NCBI RefSeq assembly: GCF_003635045.1
Contig: NZ_RBXT01000001.1
Location: 248,001-312,000 of the forward strand
Direction of reading: 5' to 3'
DNA length: 64,000 nt
Source: Terracoccus luteus
Lineage (GTDB): Bacteria > Actinomycetota > Actinomycetes > Actinomycetales > Dermatophilaceae
A program made the translations under genes and the position numbers. The notes beneath the pieces are model-generated. The model was not told where the DNA came from and made no database searches. It saw nothing but the letters and a program-made list of their open reading frames with translations. Below, piece by piece: positions 16,051 to 25,286 of the stretch. Each line of letters starts with the position of its first letter. Position 1 is the first letter of the stretch.

Positions 16051-17600
16051 GCAGCGTCGTCGTCGTCGGCGCGGGCCTCAGCGGCCTCGCCGCCGCCTGC
16101 CACCTCATCGGGCAGGGTCACGAGGTGACCGTCGTCGAGCGGCACCACACCGCCGGAGGTCGCGGCCTGCGGCTGCAGCGCGAGGGTTTCACCTTCGACA
16201 CCGGCCCGACCGTCATGACGATGCCGGACCTCGTCGACGACGCCCTGCGGCAGGTCGACACCTCGCTCGCCGACCTGCTGCCGATGACCCTGCTCGACCC
16301 GGCCTACCGGGCCCGGTTCGCCGACGGCAGCGAGATCATGGTGCGGCACGGGGTCGAGGCGATGCGCGAGGAGATCTCGCGCACCTGCGGCAGCGTCGAC
16401 GCCGCCGCCTTCGTCGACTTCACGACGTGGCTGCGCCAGCTCTACCGCGTCGAGATGCCGCACTTCATCGACGCCAACTTCGACAGCCCGCTCGACCTCA
16501 TGGCGTCACCGGGTGCGGCGGCGAAGCTGTTGCGGCTCGGCGGTTTCCGCCGTCTCGGCCCCGTCATCCGCGAGTGGTTCGCCGACGAGCGCCTGCACCG
16601 GCTCTTCTCGTTCCAGGCGCTCTATGCCGGCCTGTCGCCGGAGAAGGCGCTCGCGCTCTACGCGGTCATCACGTACATGGACTCCATCGAGGGCGTGTGG
16701 TTCCCGCAGGGCGGCATGGATGCCGTGCCGGCCGCCATGGCGACCGCGGTGGCCAAGGCCGGGGGCGAGCTGCGCTACAACGCGACCGTCGAGCGCTTCG
16801 CCCTCGACCGCCGCGGTGCGGTGGCCGGCGTCGTCCTCGACGACGGCGAGCAGCTGCGCGCCGACGCGGTCGTGTGCACCCTCGACCTGCCCACCGCCTA
16901 CGACCGCCTGCTGCCCCAGCTGAAGGCGCCCCGGGTCGTCCGCAACGGCGACTACTCGCCCTCGGCCGTCGTGTGGCACATCGGCGCCAAGGGCCAGCCG
17001 GCGCCCGGGACCAGCCACCACAACATCCACTTCGGCGACGACTGGAACGGTGCCTTCCGCGCCCTCATCGACGACAAGCAGCTGATGCCCGACCCGTCGC
17101 GCCTCGTCACCGTGCCGACCGTCACCGACCCGGGCCTGGCCCCCGCCGGCGACTCGGTGCTCTACGTGCTCGAGCCGGTGCCGAACCTCACGGCGGGCAT
17201 CGACTGGGACCGTGAGCGCGGCCCGATGCGCGAGCGCCTCGAGACCTTCCTCGACGCCAACGGCTACCCGACCGAGGTCGTCGCCGACGAGTTCGTCACG
17301 CCGGCCGACTGGGAGCGCATGGGGATGCACCAGGGCACGCCCTTCGCCCTCGCCCACACCTTCCTGCAGACCGGGCCGTTCCGGCCCAACAACGTCGACC
17401 GCCGCGTCCCGGGCCTCGTCTTCGCCGGCTCGGGCACGGTGCCCGGCGTCGGTGTGCCGATGGTGCTCGTGAGCGGAAAGCTCGCCGCCCGGCGCGTTGC
17501 CGACTACCTGCCCGACGGGGGCCGCCGACGCGCGGGTTCCGCTGCGGCGCAGGGGGGCCGCCACGGCATCTTCACCCGGGCGCTGGGCGGCCGCCGGTGA
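16047..17600 (+). CDS. crtI: phytoene desaturase
   Basis: A 517-residue FAD-dependent phytoene desaturase, which turns phytoene into lycopene or neurosporene. The N-terminal dinucleotide fold is VVVGAGLSGLAAACHL and the Rossmann end VTVVERHHTAGGRG. The C-terminal FAD contact is GLVFAGSGTVPGVGVPM followed by VLVSGKLAARRV, the bacterial CrtI signature. ATG 16047 overlaps the crtE stop (ATGA). The C-terminal tail after residue 490 is Arg/Gly-rich and not conserved in the family as far as I recall. Confidence 0.93.
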   Translation: MSSVVVVGAGLSGLAAACHLIGQGHEVTVVERHHTAGGRGLRLQREGFTFDTGPTVMTMPDLVDDALRQVDTSLADLLPMTLLDPAYRARFADGSEIMVRHGVEAMREEISRTCGSVDAAAFVDFTTWLRQLYRVEMPHFIDANFDSPLDLMASPGAAAKLLRLGGFRRLGPVIREWFADERLHRLFSFQALYAGLSPEKALALYAVITYMDSIEGVWFPQGGMDAVPAAMATAVAKAGGELRYNATVERFALDRRGAVAGVVLDDGEQLRADAVVCTLDLPTAYDRLLPQLKAPRVVRNGDYSPSAVVWHIGAKGQPAPGTSHHNIHFGDDWNGAFRALIDDKQLMPDPSRLVTVPTVTDPGLAPAGDSVLYVLEPVPNLTAGIDWDRERGPMRERLETFLDANGYPTEVVADEFVTPADWERMGMHQGTPFALAHTFLQTGPFRPNNVDRRVPGLVFAGSGTVPGVGVPMVLVSGKLAARRVADYLPDGGRRRAGSAAAQGGRHGIFTRALGGRR

Positions 17601-18541
17601 GCCTGCTCTCGCGCACCGGGTCACGCACCGGGCTGCGCAGCGGGTCGCCGAGCGACGTCGACGCCCAGCTGGCCGCGGGCTACCGACGCTGCGCCGAGAT
17701 CACCCGCGAGTTCGGCACGACCTACTACTGGGGAACGGTGCTCCTGCCGCCCGAGCGGCGCCGGCACGTCTACGCCGTCTACGCACTGTGCCGGCTCGCC
17801 GACGACATCGTCGACGCGCCCGGGGCCACCGGCGACGAGCAGGTGGCGGCGACGGCCGAGCGGCTGCACGCCTTCGCGCGCGAGTTCCGCCGCGTCGCCG
17901 ACGGGGGCACGACCGACGACCCCGTCATCGCGGCCGTCGGGCACAGCGTGCGCACCTGCGACATCCCGTCGGAGTGCTTCGACCGCTTCTTCGGCGCCAT
18001 GGCCCAGGACCTCACCCAGACGACGTACGGGGGCTGGGACGACCTGCTGGGGTACATGGACGGGTCGGCCGCCGTCATCGGCGAGATGATGCTGCCGGTG
18101 CTGCGCCCGAGCTCGAGCGAGGCCGTCGCGCCGGCTCAGTCGCTCGGGCTCGCCTTCCAGCTGACGAACTTCCTGCGTGACATCGGCGAGGACCTCGGCC
18201 GCGGCCGGGTCTACGTGCCGCAGGAGGACCTGCGTCGCTTCGGGGCCGACCCGTGGCGGCGCGAGGTCACGCGGGAGTGGCGCGAGCTGATGCGCTTCGA
18301 GATCGACCGCAACCGCGAGCTCTACCGGCACGCCGACGCCGGCATCGCGATGCTGCCGCCCTCGTCGGCCCGCTGCGTCGCGACCGCGCGCACGCTGTAC
18401 GCCCGCATCCTCGACCGCATCGAGGCGGCCGACTACGACGTCTTCACCGCACGGGTGAGGGTGCCGACGTGGCGCAAGGCCGCCGTCAGCACCCGCATCC
18501 TCGTCGCCGGCCCCCCTCGCACGAAAGGCATCGCGTCATGA
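17597..18541 (+). CDS. crtB: phytoene synthase
   Basis: A 314-residue squalene/phytoene synthase that joins two C20 diphosphates head to head to make phytoene. The two Asp-rich motifs are in ALCRLADDIVDAP (about 65-77) and in QLTNFLRDIGEDLGRGRVYVPQ (the signature near residue 190). Family signature YYWGTVLLPPERRR lies near residue 37. The GTG at 17597 overlaps the crtI stop as GTGA, and its own stop overlaps the Rieske gene start. Confidence 0.95.
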   Translation: MSLLSRTGSRTGLRSGSPSDVDAQLAAGYRRCAEITREFGTTYYWGTVLLPPERRRHVYAVYALCRLADDIVDAPGATGDEQVAATAERLHAFAREFRRVADGGTTDDPVIAAVGHSVRTCDIPSECFDRFFGAMAQDLTQTTYGGWDDLLGYMDGSAAVIGEMMLPVLRPSSSEAVAPAQSLGLAFQLTNFLRDIGEDLGRGRVYVPQEDLRRFGADPWRREVTREWRELMRFEIDRNRELYRHADAGIAMLPPSSARCVATARTLYARILDRIEAADYDVFTARVRVPTWRKAAVSTRILVAGPPRTKGIAS

Positions 18542-19581
18542 CCCTGCGCACCACGAACCTGCGCACCACCGGTGAGCCGGAGCGCATCGGCCGCCCGGCC
18601 GGGCGGCCCGTCAACCCCCTGAAGCGGATGCCGGTCGAGCCGCGCGACCGCCTCGAGGGGACGTGGCGCCAGGCCCGGCCCGGCCGCATCCGCAAGGCAT
18701 TCGACGTCGCCCAGTCGCGCGACCCCGGCGGCTGGCACGTCGTCGGCTCCTCGACCGACGTCGGGCGCGACCGTTCGGTCACCCGCACCGTGCTCGGGCG
18801 CGAGGTGGTGCTGTGGCGCCTCGAGGACGGCACGCTGCAGGCCGGCCCCGGCTCGTGCCCGCACCTCGGTGCGCTGCTCGACGACTGCGAGGTCATGCAC
18901 GGCCAGGTCTACTGCCGCTGGCACGGGCTCGCCCTCGGCGAGGGTGTACGCCGTGACTGGCTGACCTTCCCCGCGCACGACGACGGGGTGCTCGTGTGGG
19001 TGCGGCTGCCCACCGAGGGGGAGACCCTCGGCGACGCCCCCCGCCTCACCGACCGGCCGCCCATGTCGCAGTCGTTCGCGACCGTCGTGACGCTGCGGGG
19101 GCGCTGCGAGCCGCAGGACGTCATCGCCAACCGCCTCGACCCCTGGCACGGCACGTGGTACCACCCGTACGCCTTCAGCCACCTCACCGTCGACGACTCG
19201 GTCTCGACCGACGAGGTGCTCGTCGTCGACGTCGCCTTCCGCGTGACGAGGCAGTGGGGTGTGCCGGTGCGGGCGGAGTTCACCTGCCCCGACGCGCGCA
19301 CCATCGTCATGACCATCATGGACGGCGAGGGCGCGGGCAGCGTCGTCGAGACGCACGCCACCTCGCTCGGCACGGATGCCGCCGGGCGCCCTGTCACCGT
19401 CATGACGGAGGCGACGATCGCGCACTCACCGCGCCGCGGCTTCCAGGTCGCCCGGGCCGTCGCCGGGCTCATTCGCCCCGCCGTCGCCGCCACCCAGCGC
19501 CAGCTGTGGGTCGACGACCTCGCGTACGCCGAGCGCCGCTACGAGCTGCGGGCCCGCGGCGAGACCTACGGCGGCGTCTGA
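18538..19581 (+). CDS. Rieske non-heme iron oxygenase-like protein in the carotenoid operon
   Basis: A 347-residue protein with a complete Rieske [2Fe-2S] site: Cys107-x-His109 in SCPHLG and Cys126-x2-His129 in YCRWHG. It also has a D-x2-H-x4-H motif (Asp201, His204, His209 in LDPWHGTWYH) that binds the mononuclear iron in Rieske oxygenases. It therefore looks catalytically complete. DUF5914-type Rieske proteins are known to accompany actinobacterial carotenoid genes; their exact product is not established to my knowledge. Translational coupling (ATGA with crtB) makes a carotenoid or carotenoid precursor the likely substrate. Confidence 0.82.
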   Translation: MTLRTTNLRTTGEPERIGRPAGRPVNPLKRMPVEPRDRLEGTWRQARPGRIRKAFDVAQSRDPGGWHVVGSSTDVGRDRSVTRTVLGREVVLWRLEDGTLQAGPGSCPHLGALLDDCEVMHGQVYCRWHGLALGEGVRRDWLTFPAHDDGVLVWVRLPTEGETLGDAPRLTDRPPMSQSFATVVTLRGRCEPQDVIANRLDPWHGTWYHPYAFSHLTVDDSVSTDEVLVVDVAFRVTRQWGVPVRAEFTCPDARTIVMTIMDGEGAGSVVETHATSLGTDAAGRPVTVMTEATIAHSPRRGFQVARAVAGLIRPAVAATQRQLWVDDLAYAERRYELRARGETYGGV

Positions 19582-19590
19582 CCGACCCCC

Positions 19591-19695
19591 GTCGAAAGGC
19601 CAAATAGACACCACCGAAAGGCCACTCAGCCACGCTGCCGCTGACGGCACGCTGGGGCGAGCGGCCTTTCGACGTGGTCTATTTGGCCTCTCGAC
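19591..19695. terminator. long imperfect inverted repeat between convergent crt operons
   Basis: Two 33-base arms (19591-19623 and 19663-19695) pair through an outer 12-base perfect block (GGCCAAATAGAC with GTCTATTTGGCC) and an inner 9-base block (CGAAAGGCC with GGCCTTTCG), with mismatches between them. A smaller stem lies in the 39-base loop. It sits between the ends of the crtEIB-Rieske and crtTU operons, so a bidirectional terminator is the simplest reading. The AAATAGAC parts are unusually AT-rich for this genome. Confidence 0.65.
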
Positions 19696-19728
19696 GGCTC
19701 TCGGGCGGTGGGGGCCCGCAGGCCGGGG

Positions 19729-21396
19729 TCAGCGGGGGAGGGCGGCGAGGGCCCTGCGGGCGGCATGGGCCAGGGGCTGGCCCCGACCACGCAGCGGGAC
19801 GCTCCACACGTCGTGCCCCGCCAGACCGTGGCGGGCCAGCAGCACGTTCGCCGCGGTCCACCCGGTCGTCGCCGCGCGCTCCATGAGGGCCACGGGCAGG
19901 GGGCACCGGACGCCGTCGCCGGCGAGCACGACGCGGGGGTCGGGGGTCTCGACGCCGGGGCGGTCGGCCCACGGGTCGGTGCCGGCGAGGGGGCAGTCGT
20001 CGCGCCACAGCAACTCGTCGTGCACGACGGTGGCACCGACCAGCTCGGGGTGCAGCCGGTGCAGCTGCCGGGTCAGCTCGTCGCGCAGCGCCGTCTCGTC
20101 GGTGTCCGGCGGGACGGCGTAGGCGTGCAGCTCGACGACGGTGCCGCCGGTCGCGTCGGCCCAGCGGCGGGCGTGCGGCTCCATCTGCTCGACGAACGAG
20201 ACGTTGTCGAGGGGGCCGTAGCCGCTCGTGCCGAGGAACGGCGGGCTGCCCTGCGCCGCAGGACGATCGAGCCACAGGCGCCAGACGACGAACGGCGGGG
20301 CGATGCGCTGGCCGCCCAGGCGCGCCCGCCAGTCGGGGTCGTCGGCACCGAGCCAGCCGGCCCCGTCGACGAGACGCTGGAGGGCGGCGCGGTCGGTTGC
20401 GAGCACCACGGCATCCGCCTCGAGGGTGCGCCCGTCGTCGAGGGTGACGCGCACCCCGTCGGCCTGCTCGTCGAGCGCGGCGACGCTGCGCCCGGTCTCG
20501 ACGGTCACGCCGAGGCGGTGCAGGTACCGGCCGAGCGGCGCCCAGAGGGCCTCGTCGTACGGCGCGTCGGGCACGTCGAAGAGCAGTCCCTCGGCCGAGC
20601 CGGTGAAGTAGGTGTGGAACATCGCGACGAGCTCGCCGCCCGAGAAATCGCGCGGGTCGGCGAAGAAGCTGCGGGCGAAGACCTCGAGGGCGAGGTGGCG
20701 GGCCTGCTGCGGGAAGCGGAGGCGGTCGAGCACGTCGGAGGCGCTGACGCCGTCGAGCTCGGTGTACGTCTCGGGGAAGCGGACGTCGAGCAGGCCGAGG
20801 GCGGCCGAGATGTCGACGTCGCGCAGGGCCGTGACGGGGAAGCTGGGGCTGCGCACGACGAAGGCGGCGATGCTGAGCGGGGGCGTGCGGGGGATGGCGG
20901 CGAACGAGTCGGTCGGCCCGTCGGCGAGGGTGAGCGGGTAGTCGTCGACGGCGACGAGCCGTTCGAGCCCGGGGTCGCTGCGGCGCAACAGGGCCCGCAG
21001 GTTGTAGTACTGGCGGAAGAAGGCGTGGAAGCCGCGGCTCATCGTCGGTACGGATGCCGGGTCGACCCCGTCGCCGTTCGCGCCGGCGTGCTCTGCGGTG
21101 TCGGTGGCGCCGTCACCCGCCGACGTCCCGAGCCCGGCGACCGGCCACGACCGGACCCTGCCGCCGAGGGTGGGCTCGCGCTCGACGAGCGTCACCGGGA
21201 CGCCGCGCTCGGCCAGGCCGGTGGCCGCGGTCAGGCCGGCGATGCCGCCGCCGACGACCACGACGCCGCGTGCCGAGAAGGGGGAGGCGCCGGGGTGCGG
21301 GGCGTCGGGGGCGTGGCGCACGGCCCGGGGGTCGAGCCCCGGCAGCCAGCGGCTCCGGCGCGCCGACCCGACGGTCGGCAGCCACTGCACGCTCAC
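19729..21396 (-). CDS. crtU: CrtU-like carotenoid desaturase/methyltransferase (isorenieratene synthase family)
   Basis: This 555-residue FAD protein has VVVVGGGIAGLTAATGLAER (about 45-64) and GGRVRSWPV. The segments MSRGFHAFFRQYYNLRALL, EVFARSFFADPRDFSGGEL and FHTYFTGSAEGLLFDVP match the CrtU type, which aromatises the beta-rings of beta-carotene to make isorenieratene. The C-terminal RVVLAGDGVRCPLPVALMER is the second FAD contact. The GTG at 21396 overlaps the crtT stop as GTGA. The assignment rests on recalled family features and on the crtT/crtE-I-B neighbourhood; no lycopene cyclase gene is present here. Confidence 0.78.
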   Translation of the reverse strand: MSVQWLPTVGSARRSRWLPGLDPRAVRHAPDAPHPGASPFSARGVVVVGGGIAGLTAATGLAERGVPVTLVEREPTLGGRVRSWPVAGLGTSAGDGATDTAEHAGANGDGVDPASVPTMSRGFHAFFRQYYNLRALLRRSDPGLERLVAVDDYPLTLADGPTDSFAAIPRTPPLSIAAFVVRSPSFPVTALRDVDISAALGLLDVRFPETYTELDGVSASDVLDRLRFPQQARHLALEVFARSFFADPRDFSGGELVAMFHTYFTGSAEGLLFDVPDAPYDEALWAPLGRYLHRLGVTVETGRSVAALDEQADGVRVTLDDGRTLEADAVVLATDRAALQRLVDGAGWLGADDPDWRARLGGQRIAPPFVVWRLWLDRPAAQGSPPFLGTSGYGPLDNVSFVEQMEPHARRWADATGGTVVELHAYAVPPDTDETALRDELTRQLHRLHPELVGATVVHDELLWRDDCPLAGTDPWADRPGVETPDPRVVLAGDGVRCPLPVALMERAATTGWTAANVLLARHGLAGHDVWSVPLRGRGQPLAHAARRALAALPR

Positions 21397-22214
21397 GCGA
21401 GGGGCCTGCGGCCGTGGAAGGTGTGGATGATGCCGCGCTGCCAGCCGCGGGTGCTGCGGGAGCGGACGTCCTCGAAGCCGGCGTCGCGCAGGCGGCCCAT
21501 GAGCTGCTGCACGGAGTCCATCTCGAGCACGCTCTGCCACAGGTAGCGGTAGAGCCGGGTGCGCCGCGACGTGAGGTAGCCGAGGGGGACGACGACCGAC
21601 CAGCACACGGCGGTCCAGATCGCGGTGGCCCGGCGGTTGCCGGCGACGGAGTACTCGTGCACGACGAGGGCGCCGCCGGGGCGCAGGACGCCGCGCAGCG
21701 ACGTGAGCAGGGCGTCGCGCTCGGTGACGTTGCGCACGAGGTAGGCGGCGAAGACGGCGTCGATGCCGCCGTCGGCGACGTCGGCCAACGCCGCGACGTC
21801 ACCGAGGCGCTCGGCGCGACCCTGCGCGAACGACACCTCGTCGGGCCACGACTTCGAGCGGGCCTCGCGCAGCATGCCGGCGGACCCGTCGACCCCGACG
21901 AGACGGTACCGGCGACCGGCGGCTTCGAGGGCGGCGACGACCGCCCGCGTCGACGCGCCCGAGCCGCAGCCGAGGTCGACGACGGTGACGGTGTGGCCGA
22001 TCTCACCGGGCACCGACGAGAGGGGCGGCAGGCCCTCGACGAGGGTGTCGGCCGAGCGCCGGAGGTGGGCGTGGTAGCCGGGGTTGAACGCGACCATGAG
22101 GTCGTAGCGGTCGGCCACCTCGTCGAACGCCTCGGGGACCTCTCCGCGCGCCACCGACTGCACCGGCGGCATGGACTGCACGGGCAGCTGGCCGGCCCGC
22201 TCGCTCGTCGTCAT
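21393..22214 (-). CDS. crtT: SAM-dependent methyltransferase, CrtT-like
   Basis: A 273-residue class I methyltransferase with the SAM loop VVDLGCGSGASTRAV (about 77-91) and following GVDGSAGML; LVRNVTERDALLTSLRGVLR and GGALVVHEYSV complete the fold. It precedes crtU in the same order as the crtYTU operon of Streptomyces griseus, where CrtT is the methyltransferase partner. The methyl acceptor is not proven. A UbiE-like quinone methyltransferase is an alternative reading of the fold, but the GTGA overlap with crtU favours the carotenoid role. Confidence 0.75.
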   Translation of the reverse strand: MTTSERAGQLPVQSMPPVQSVARGEVPEAFDEVADRYDLMVAFNPGYHAHLRRSADTLVEGLPPLSSVPGEIGHTVTVVDLGCGSGASTRAVVAALEAAGRRYRLVGVDGSAGMLREARSKSWPDEVSFAQGRAERLGDVAALADVADGGIDAVFAAYLVRNVTERDALLTSLRGVLRPGGALVVHEYSVAGNRRATAIWTAVCWSVVVPLGYLTSRRTRLYRYLWQSVLEMDSVQQLMGRLRDAGFEDVRSRSTRGWQRGIIHTFHGRRPLA

Positions 22215-22361
22215 CTGCTGTTCTCCCGGTCGTGGCGCTGGGTGGGGCGGGCGGGGTGTCGGCGGAGCACGTCCGCGGCGACGCCGTCTGCGCTCACCCT
22301 ATGTCGGGTGCCGCGACGGCCTGCGCACGGCCCGCGCACGACCCGTCTGTGGCCGCGCGGC

Positions 22362-22439
22362 GGCCGAACCACCGGCATCCGAACGGGTGGTCGTGGGGGC
22401 CCGAGAACGGCGTCCGGCCCGGATGCCGGTGGGCCGGCC
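22362..22439. terminator. hairpin with GGATGCCG arms downstream of the subtilase
   Basis: Arms at 22362-22381 and 22420-22439 match over 20 bases with two mismatches (13 perfect next to the loop), enclosing 38 bases. It lies 28 bases after the subtilase stop and before crtT. Each arm carries one copy of the octamer CGGCATCC/GGATGCCG. The long loop makes it an atypical terminator. Confidence 0.45.
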
Positions 22440-22466
22440 GAGCGCGCCCTGTGCCCAGGGGCGGGG

Positions 22467-24131
22467 TCAGCGGACGGCGGCCAGCGCGTCGACGACGCCG
22501 GCGCCGTAGAAGCTGTTGTCGTCGACGGTGCCGACGCAGGGGGCCCCGGCCGTGGTCGTCGTGCACTCCTTGGCGACGGCGTCGGCCTTGAGCTCGCGCA
22601 CGAGGCGGGCGGGGGCCCACGTCGGGTGCGCCGAGCGCATGAGGGCGAGGACGCCGGCGACGTGCGGCGAGGCCATCGACGTGCCGCTCTTGAGGCCGTA
22701 GCCGTTGTTGGTGACGACGGTCGAGAGGATGCGCGAGCCCGGTGCGGCGACGTCGATCTTGCCGAGGCCGCGGTTCGAGAACGACGACAGCGTCGTGTCC
22801 GCGAGAGGGTCGGAGCCGGTGCCCACCTGGGCGAGGGAGGCGACGGTCACGACGCCGTCGAGCTCGGCGGGGATGTCCTGGCAGTCGTCGTTGATGACCC
22901 GCTCGACCGGCGCGCTGTCGTCGGGGCTCGACGAGTCGGTCGTCTTGGCCGACAGGTCGTAGGCCGAGTTGCCCGCGGCGGCGGCGTGCACGACGCCCTG
23001 CCTCGTCGACCAGGAGACGGCGCGTCGCACGGCCTCCTTCGCCGCCAGCTGGTCGGGCTGGTCGTCGCAGTAGAACTGGAACGGGTCGACGTAGTAGCTG
23101 TTGTTCGTGACGTCCATGCCGCGCAGGCCCGCCCACATGAAGCCGCATACGGCGTACTCCGGGTAGATGAAACCGTCGTCGTTGACGACCTTGACCGAGG
23201 CGACCCGCACGGCGGGGGCCACGCCGACGATGCCGACGCCGTTGCGGGCCGCGGCGACCGTGCCGGCGACGTGGGTGCCGTGGTCACTCGTCGTGGGCTG
23301 CCAGCCGGTGGCCGACCGGTCGGGGGCGCCGGCGTCGGTGCAGTTGACGGAGTCGGCCACGTCGAGGTTCGGGGCGAGGTCGGGGTGGTCGGCGTCGATG
23401 CCGCTGTCGAGCACGCCGACGACGACCTGTCGCCTGCCGTCGGTGACCTCGTGCGCGTCGTCGGCCCCGATGACGCGCATGTCCCACTGGTCGGCCTCGA
23501 GCGGGTCGGCCTCGGGCGCGGCCGGGGCGGCGGCGCCCGGCGCGAGGGTGGACAGACCACCGGCGCGTGAGGAGTCGGCGCTGCCGATACCCCGGACGGG
23601 GGCGGGGGTCCGCTCGCTGACGGCCACCGTGCGCGTGGCGCCGACCGAGAGCACCGACGTCCCGCCGATGCGCACGACGTCGTCGCGGAACGACGCGTGG
23701 GTCGAGTGGGCGACGACGACACCGATCTGCGGCCAGGCCTTGACGACCGTGCCACCGGCCCGCCGCACCGACCGCAGCACCTGCTGCATCGGCACGGTGC
23801 CGACGGTGCGCGCGTTGACCACGTAGCTCGAGACCTGGCCCTCGGGCGTGGCGATCGGGACCGGGGTGGAGGTGGGCTGCTCACCCGCGCCCACCGCGAG
23901 CGCCAGCCGGCCGGCCTCGCTGACGGCGGCCTCCGCGTCGGCGGCGGGGTCACCCACCGGGTCGGCCGTGGTGGCGGCCAGCCCGCCGGTACCGGCGACG
24001 GAGGTCGACCCGCCCGGAGCGGCGGCCGTGGCGGCCCCCGCCTGGGCACCGGCCCCGGCCGCGAGGGCGAGGGCGGCGACGACCGTGGCGGCACGACGCA
24101 GGTGGTGACGGGCGTGGCGGGTGGTGGGCAT
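22467..24131 (-). CDS. secreted subtilisin-like serine protease (S8)
   Basis: A 554-residue S8 peptidase. Residues 1-35 form a signal peptide (Arg-rich start, then an Ala/Leu core). A propeptide-like region runs to about 210. The catalytic triad is Asp242 in VVVGVLDSGIDADHP, His284 in SDHGTHVAG and Ser485 in SGTSMASPHVAG. The protein would be exported and act outside the cell; there is no obvious anchor. The ATG at 24131 has GAGAGG 5 bases upstream. The frame stays open far beyond the start (to 26657) but that part is a shadow of neighbours. It is monocistronic, upstream of crtT on the same strand. Confidence 0.93.
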   Translation of the reverse strand: MPTTRHARHHLRRAATVVAALALAAGAGAQAGAATAAAPGGSTSVAGTGGLAATTADPVGDPAADAEAAVSEAGRLALAVGAGEQPTSTPVPIATPEGQVSSYVVNARTVGTVPMQQVLRSVRRAGGTVVKAWPQIGVVVAHSTHASFRDDVVRIGGTSVLSVGATRTVAVSERTPAPVRGIGSADSSRAGGLSTLAPGAAAPAAPEADPLEADQWDMRVIGADDAHEVTDGRRQVVVGVLDSGIDADHPDLAPNLDVADSVNCTDAGAPDRSATGWQPTTSDHGTHVAGTVAAARNGVGIVGVAPAVRVASVKVVNDDGFIYPEYAVCGFMWAGLRGMDVTNNSYYVDPFQFYCDDQPDQLAAKEAVRRAVSWSTRQGVVHAAAAGNSAYDLSAKTTDSSSPDDSAPVERVINDDCQDIPAELDGVVTVASLAQVGTGSDPLADTTLSSFSNRGLGKIDVAAPGSRILSTVVTNNGYGLKSGTSMASPHVAGVLALMRSAHPTWAPARLVRELKADAVAKECTTTTAGAPCVGTVDDNSFYGAGVVDALAAVR

Positions 24132-24304
24132 CGTTGCCTCTCGATCCGGATGCCGGGGGCATGGTGACGGGGCGACCGCGTGGTGTCGTCCACGACCGGC
24201 CAAGGCCCCATCGTCCCCCACCCGGGCGGTGCGTGCACGACGAAGGGGGCCGGCGGGCCGGATGGCCGGGGGCGGCGGCCGGGTGGGGCCGGGCCCACCA
24301 CCGG

Positions 24305-25084
24305 TCAGGCGGCGGGCTCCCGCCGCCCCGACCCCAGCGCCTCGCGGGTCATCGTGATGACGTCGGCGACGGCATCCGGGTGCGTGTAGAGGTTGTTGTG
24401 CGAGCCGGGCAGCGTCGTCGTGCGCACCCACGGTGACGCGCCGGCGACCGCGGCGAGGCGGGTCAGCCAGGCGGCCGGGGCGAAGGAGTCGTGCTCGCCC
24501 GACGTGAGGTGCAACGGCACGCGCAGCCGCGGCAGCCGCTGGTCGACGGCGTCGTCTAGGCCGGAGAGGAGGATCTCGGGGACGCCGTGCCACCCGCGGG
24601 CGATCTCGCTGGCGCGCAGCTGGCGCGGGGTGTCGTCGCGGTAGGCCGTCAAGGTGGCGAGGAGCAGCCTCGGCCACCGCCGCTGCCCGGGCACGAAGGT
24701 GGGGCCGGCCATGACGAGGGCGAGGTCGTCGTGGAACTCCTGGGCCGCGAGGGCGCCGGTGAGGGCCGCCTGCGAGCCGGTCGAGTGGCCGATGAGCACG
24801 ACCGGACGGCCCACGGCCTGCTGGCGCACCCACGCCGCGGTCATGAGGCCGATGGCGTGGATGTTGGGGCGGGTGCTGTCCGGCGTGGGGAGCCCGAACC
24901 CGGGCAGGTCGAGCAGGCGCGTGCTCAGGCCTCGCCGGGCGAGCGCGTGGGCGGTCGGCAGTGCGTACTTGAGCAGGCCGAGGCCCGGCACGAGCACGAC
25001 GAGGGCCTCGGACGGGCCGGTGGGTGGGTCGACGACGACCGCGTGGACCGACTTGCTGCCGGTGTCGGTGAAGCTGTCGTGCAC
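24305..25084 (-). CDS. alpha/beta hydrolase
   Basis: This 259-residue alpha/beta hydrolase has the nucleophile elbow VVLIGHSTGSQAAL (Ser in GHSTG, about 97-101), an oxyanion region LVVLVPGLGLLKYA, the acid in HLTSGEHDSFAP and the catalytic His in LPGSHNNLYTHPD. It has no signal peptide. The GTG at 25084 is preceded by AGGGG about 5 bases upstream. The substrate is not evident. It is divergent from the flavoprotein gene at 25287. Confidence 0.85.
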   Translation of the reverse strand: MHDSFTDTGSKSVHAVVVDPPTGPSEALVVLVPGLGLLKYALPTAHALARRGLSTRLLDLPGFGLPTPDSTRPNIHAIGLMTAAWVRQQAVGRPVVLIGHSTGSQAALTGALAAQEFHDDLALVMAGPTFVPGQRRWPRLLLATLTAYRDDTPRQLRASEIARGWHGVPEILLSGLDDAVDQRLPRLRVPLHLTSGEHDSFAPAAWLTRLAAVAGASPWVRTTTLPGSHNNLYTHPDAVADVITMTREALGSGRREPAA

Positions 25085-25286
25085 GTGACCCCTGTCCGCC
25101 GCGAGGAGTCTCCCGCGGCCAGCCGAGTCTGCCGCACGGGGCTGGACGCGGGATGAGGGCGTCCGTTCGGGGCCGGAGGTCCGGGTGTCCGGTCCCGTGC
25201 CAGGCGGCGCCGGTGCGGGGCATGATGGGCGCCACCTGCCCCCCTGCACACCCCTGCCCGCCCCCGCCCACCTTCGTTGGAGTCCC

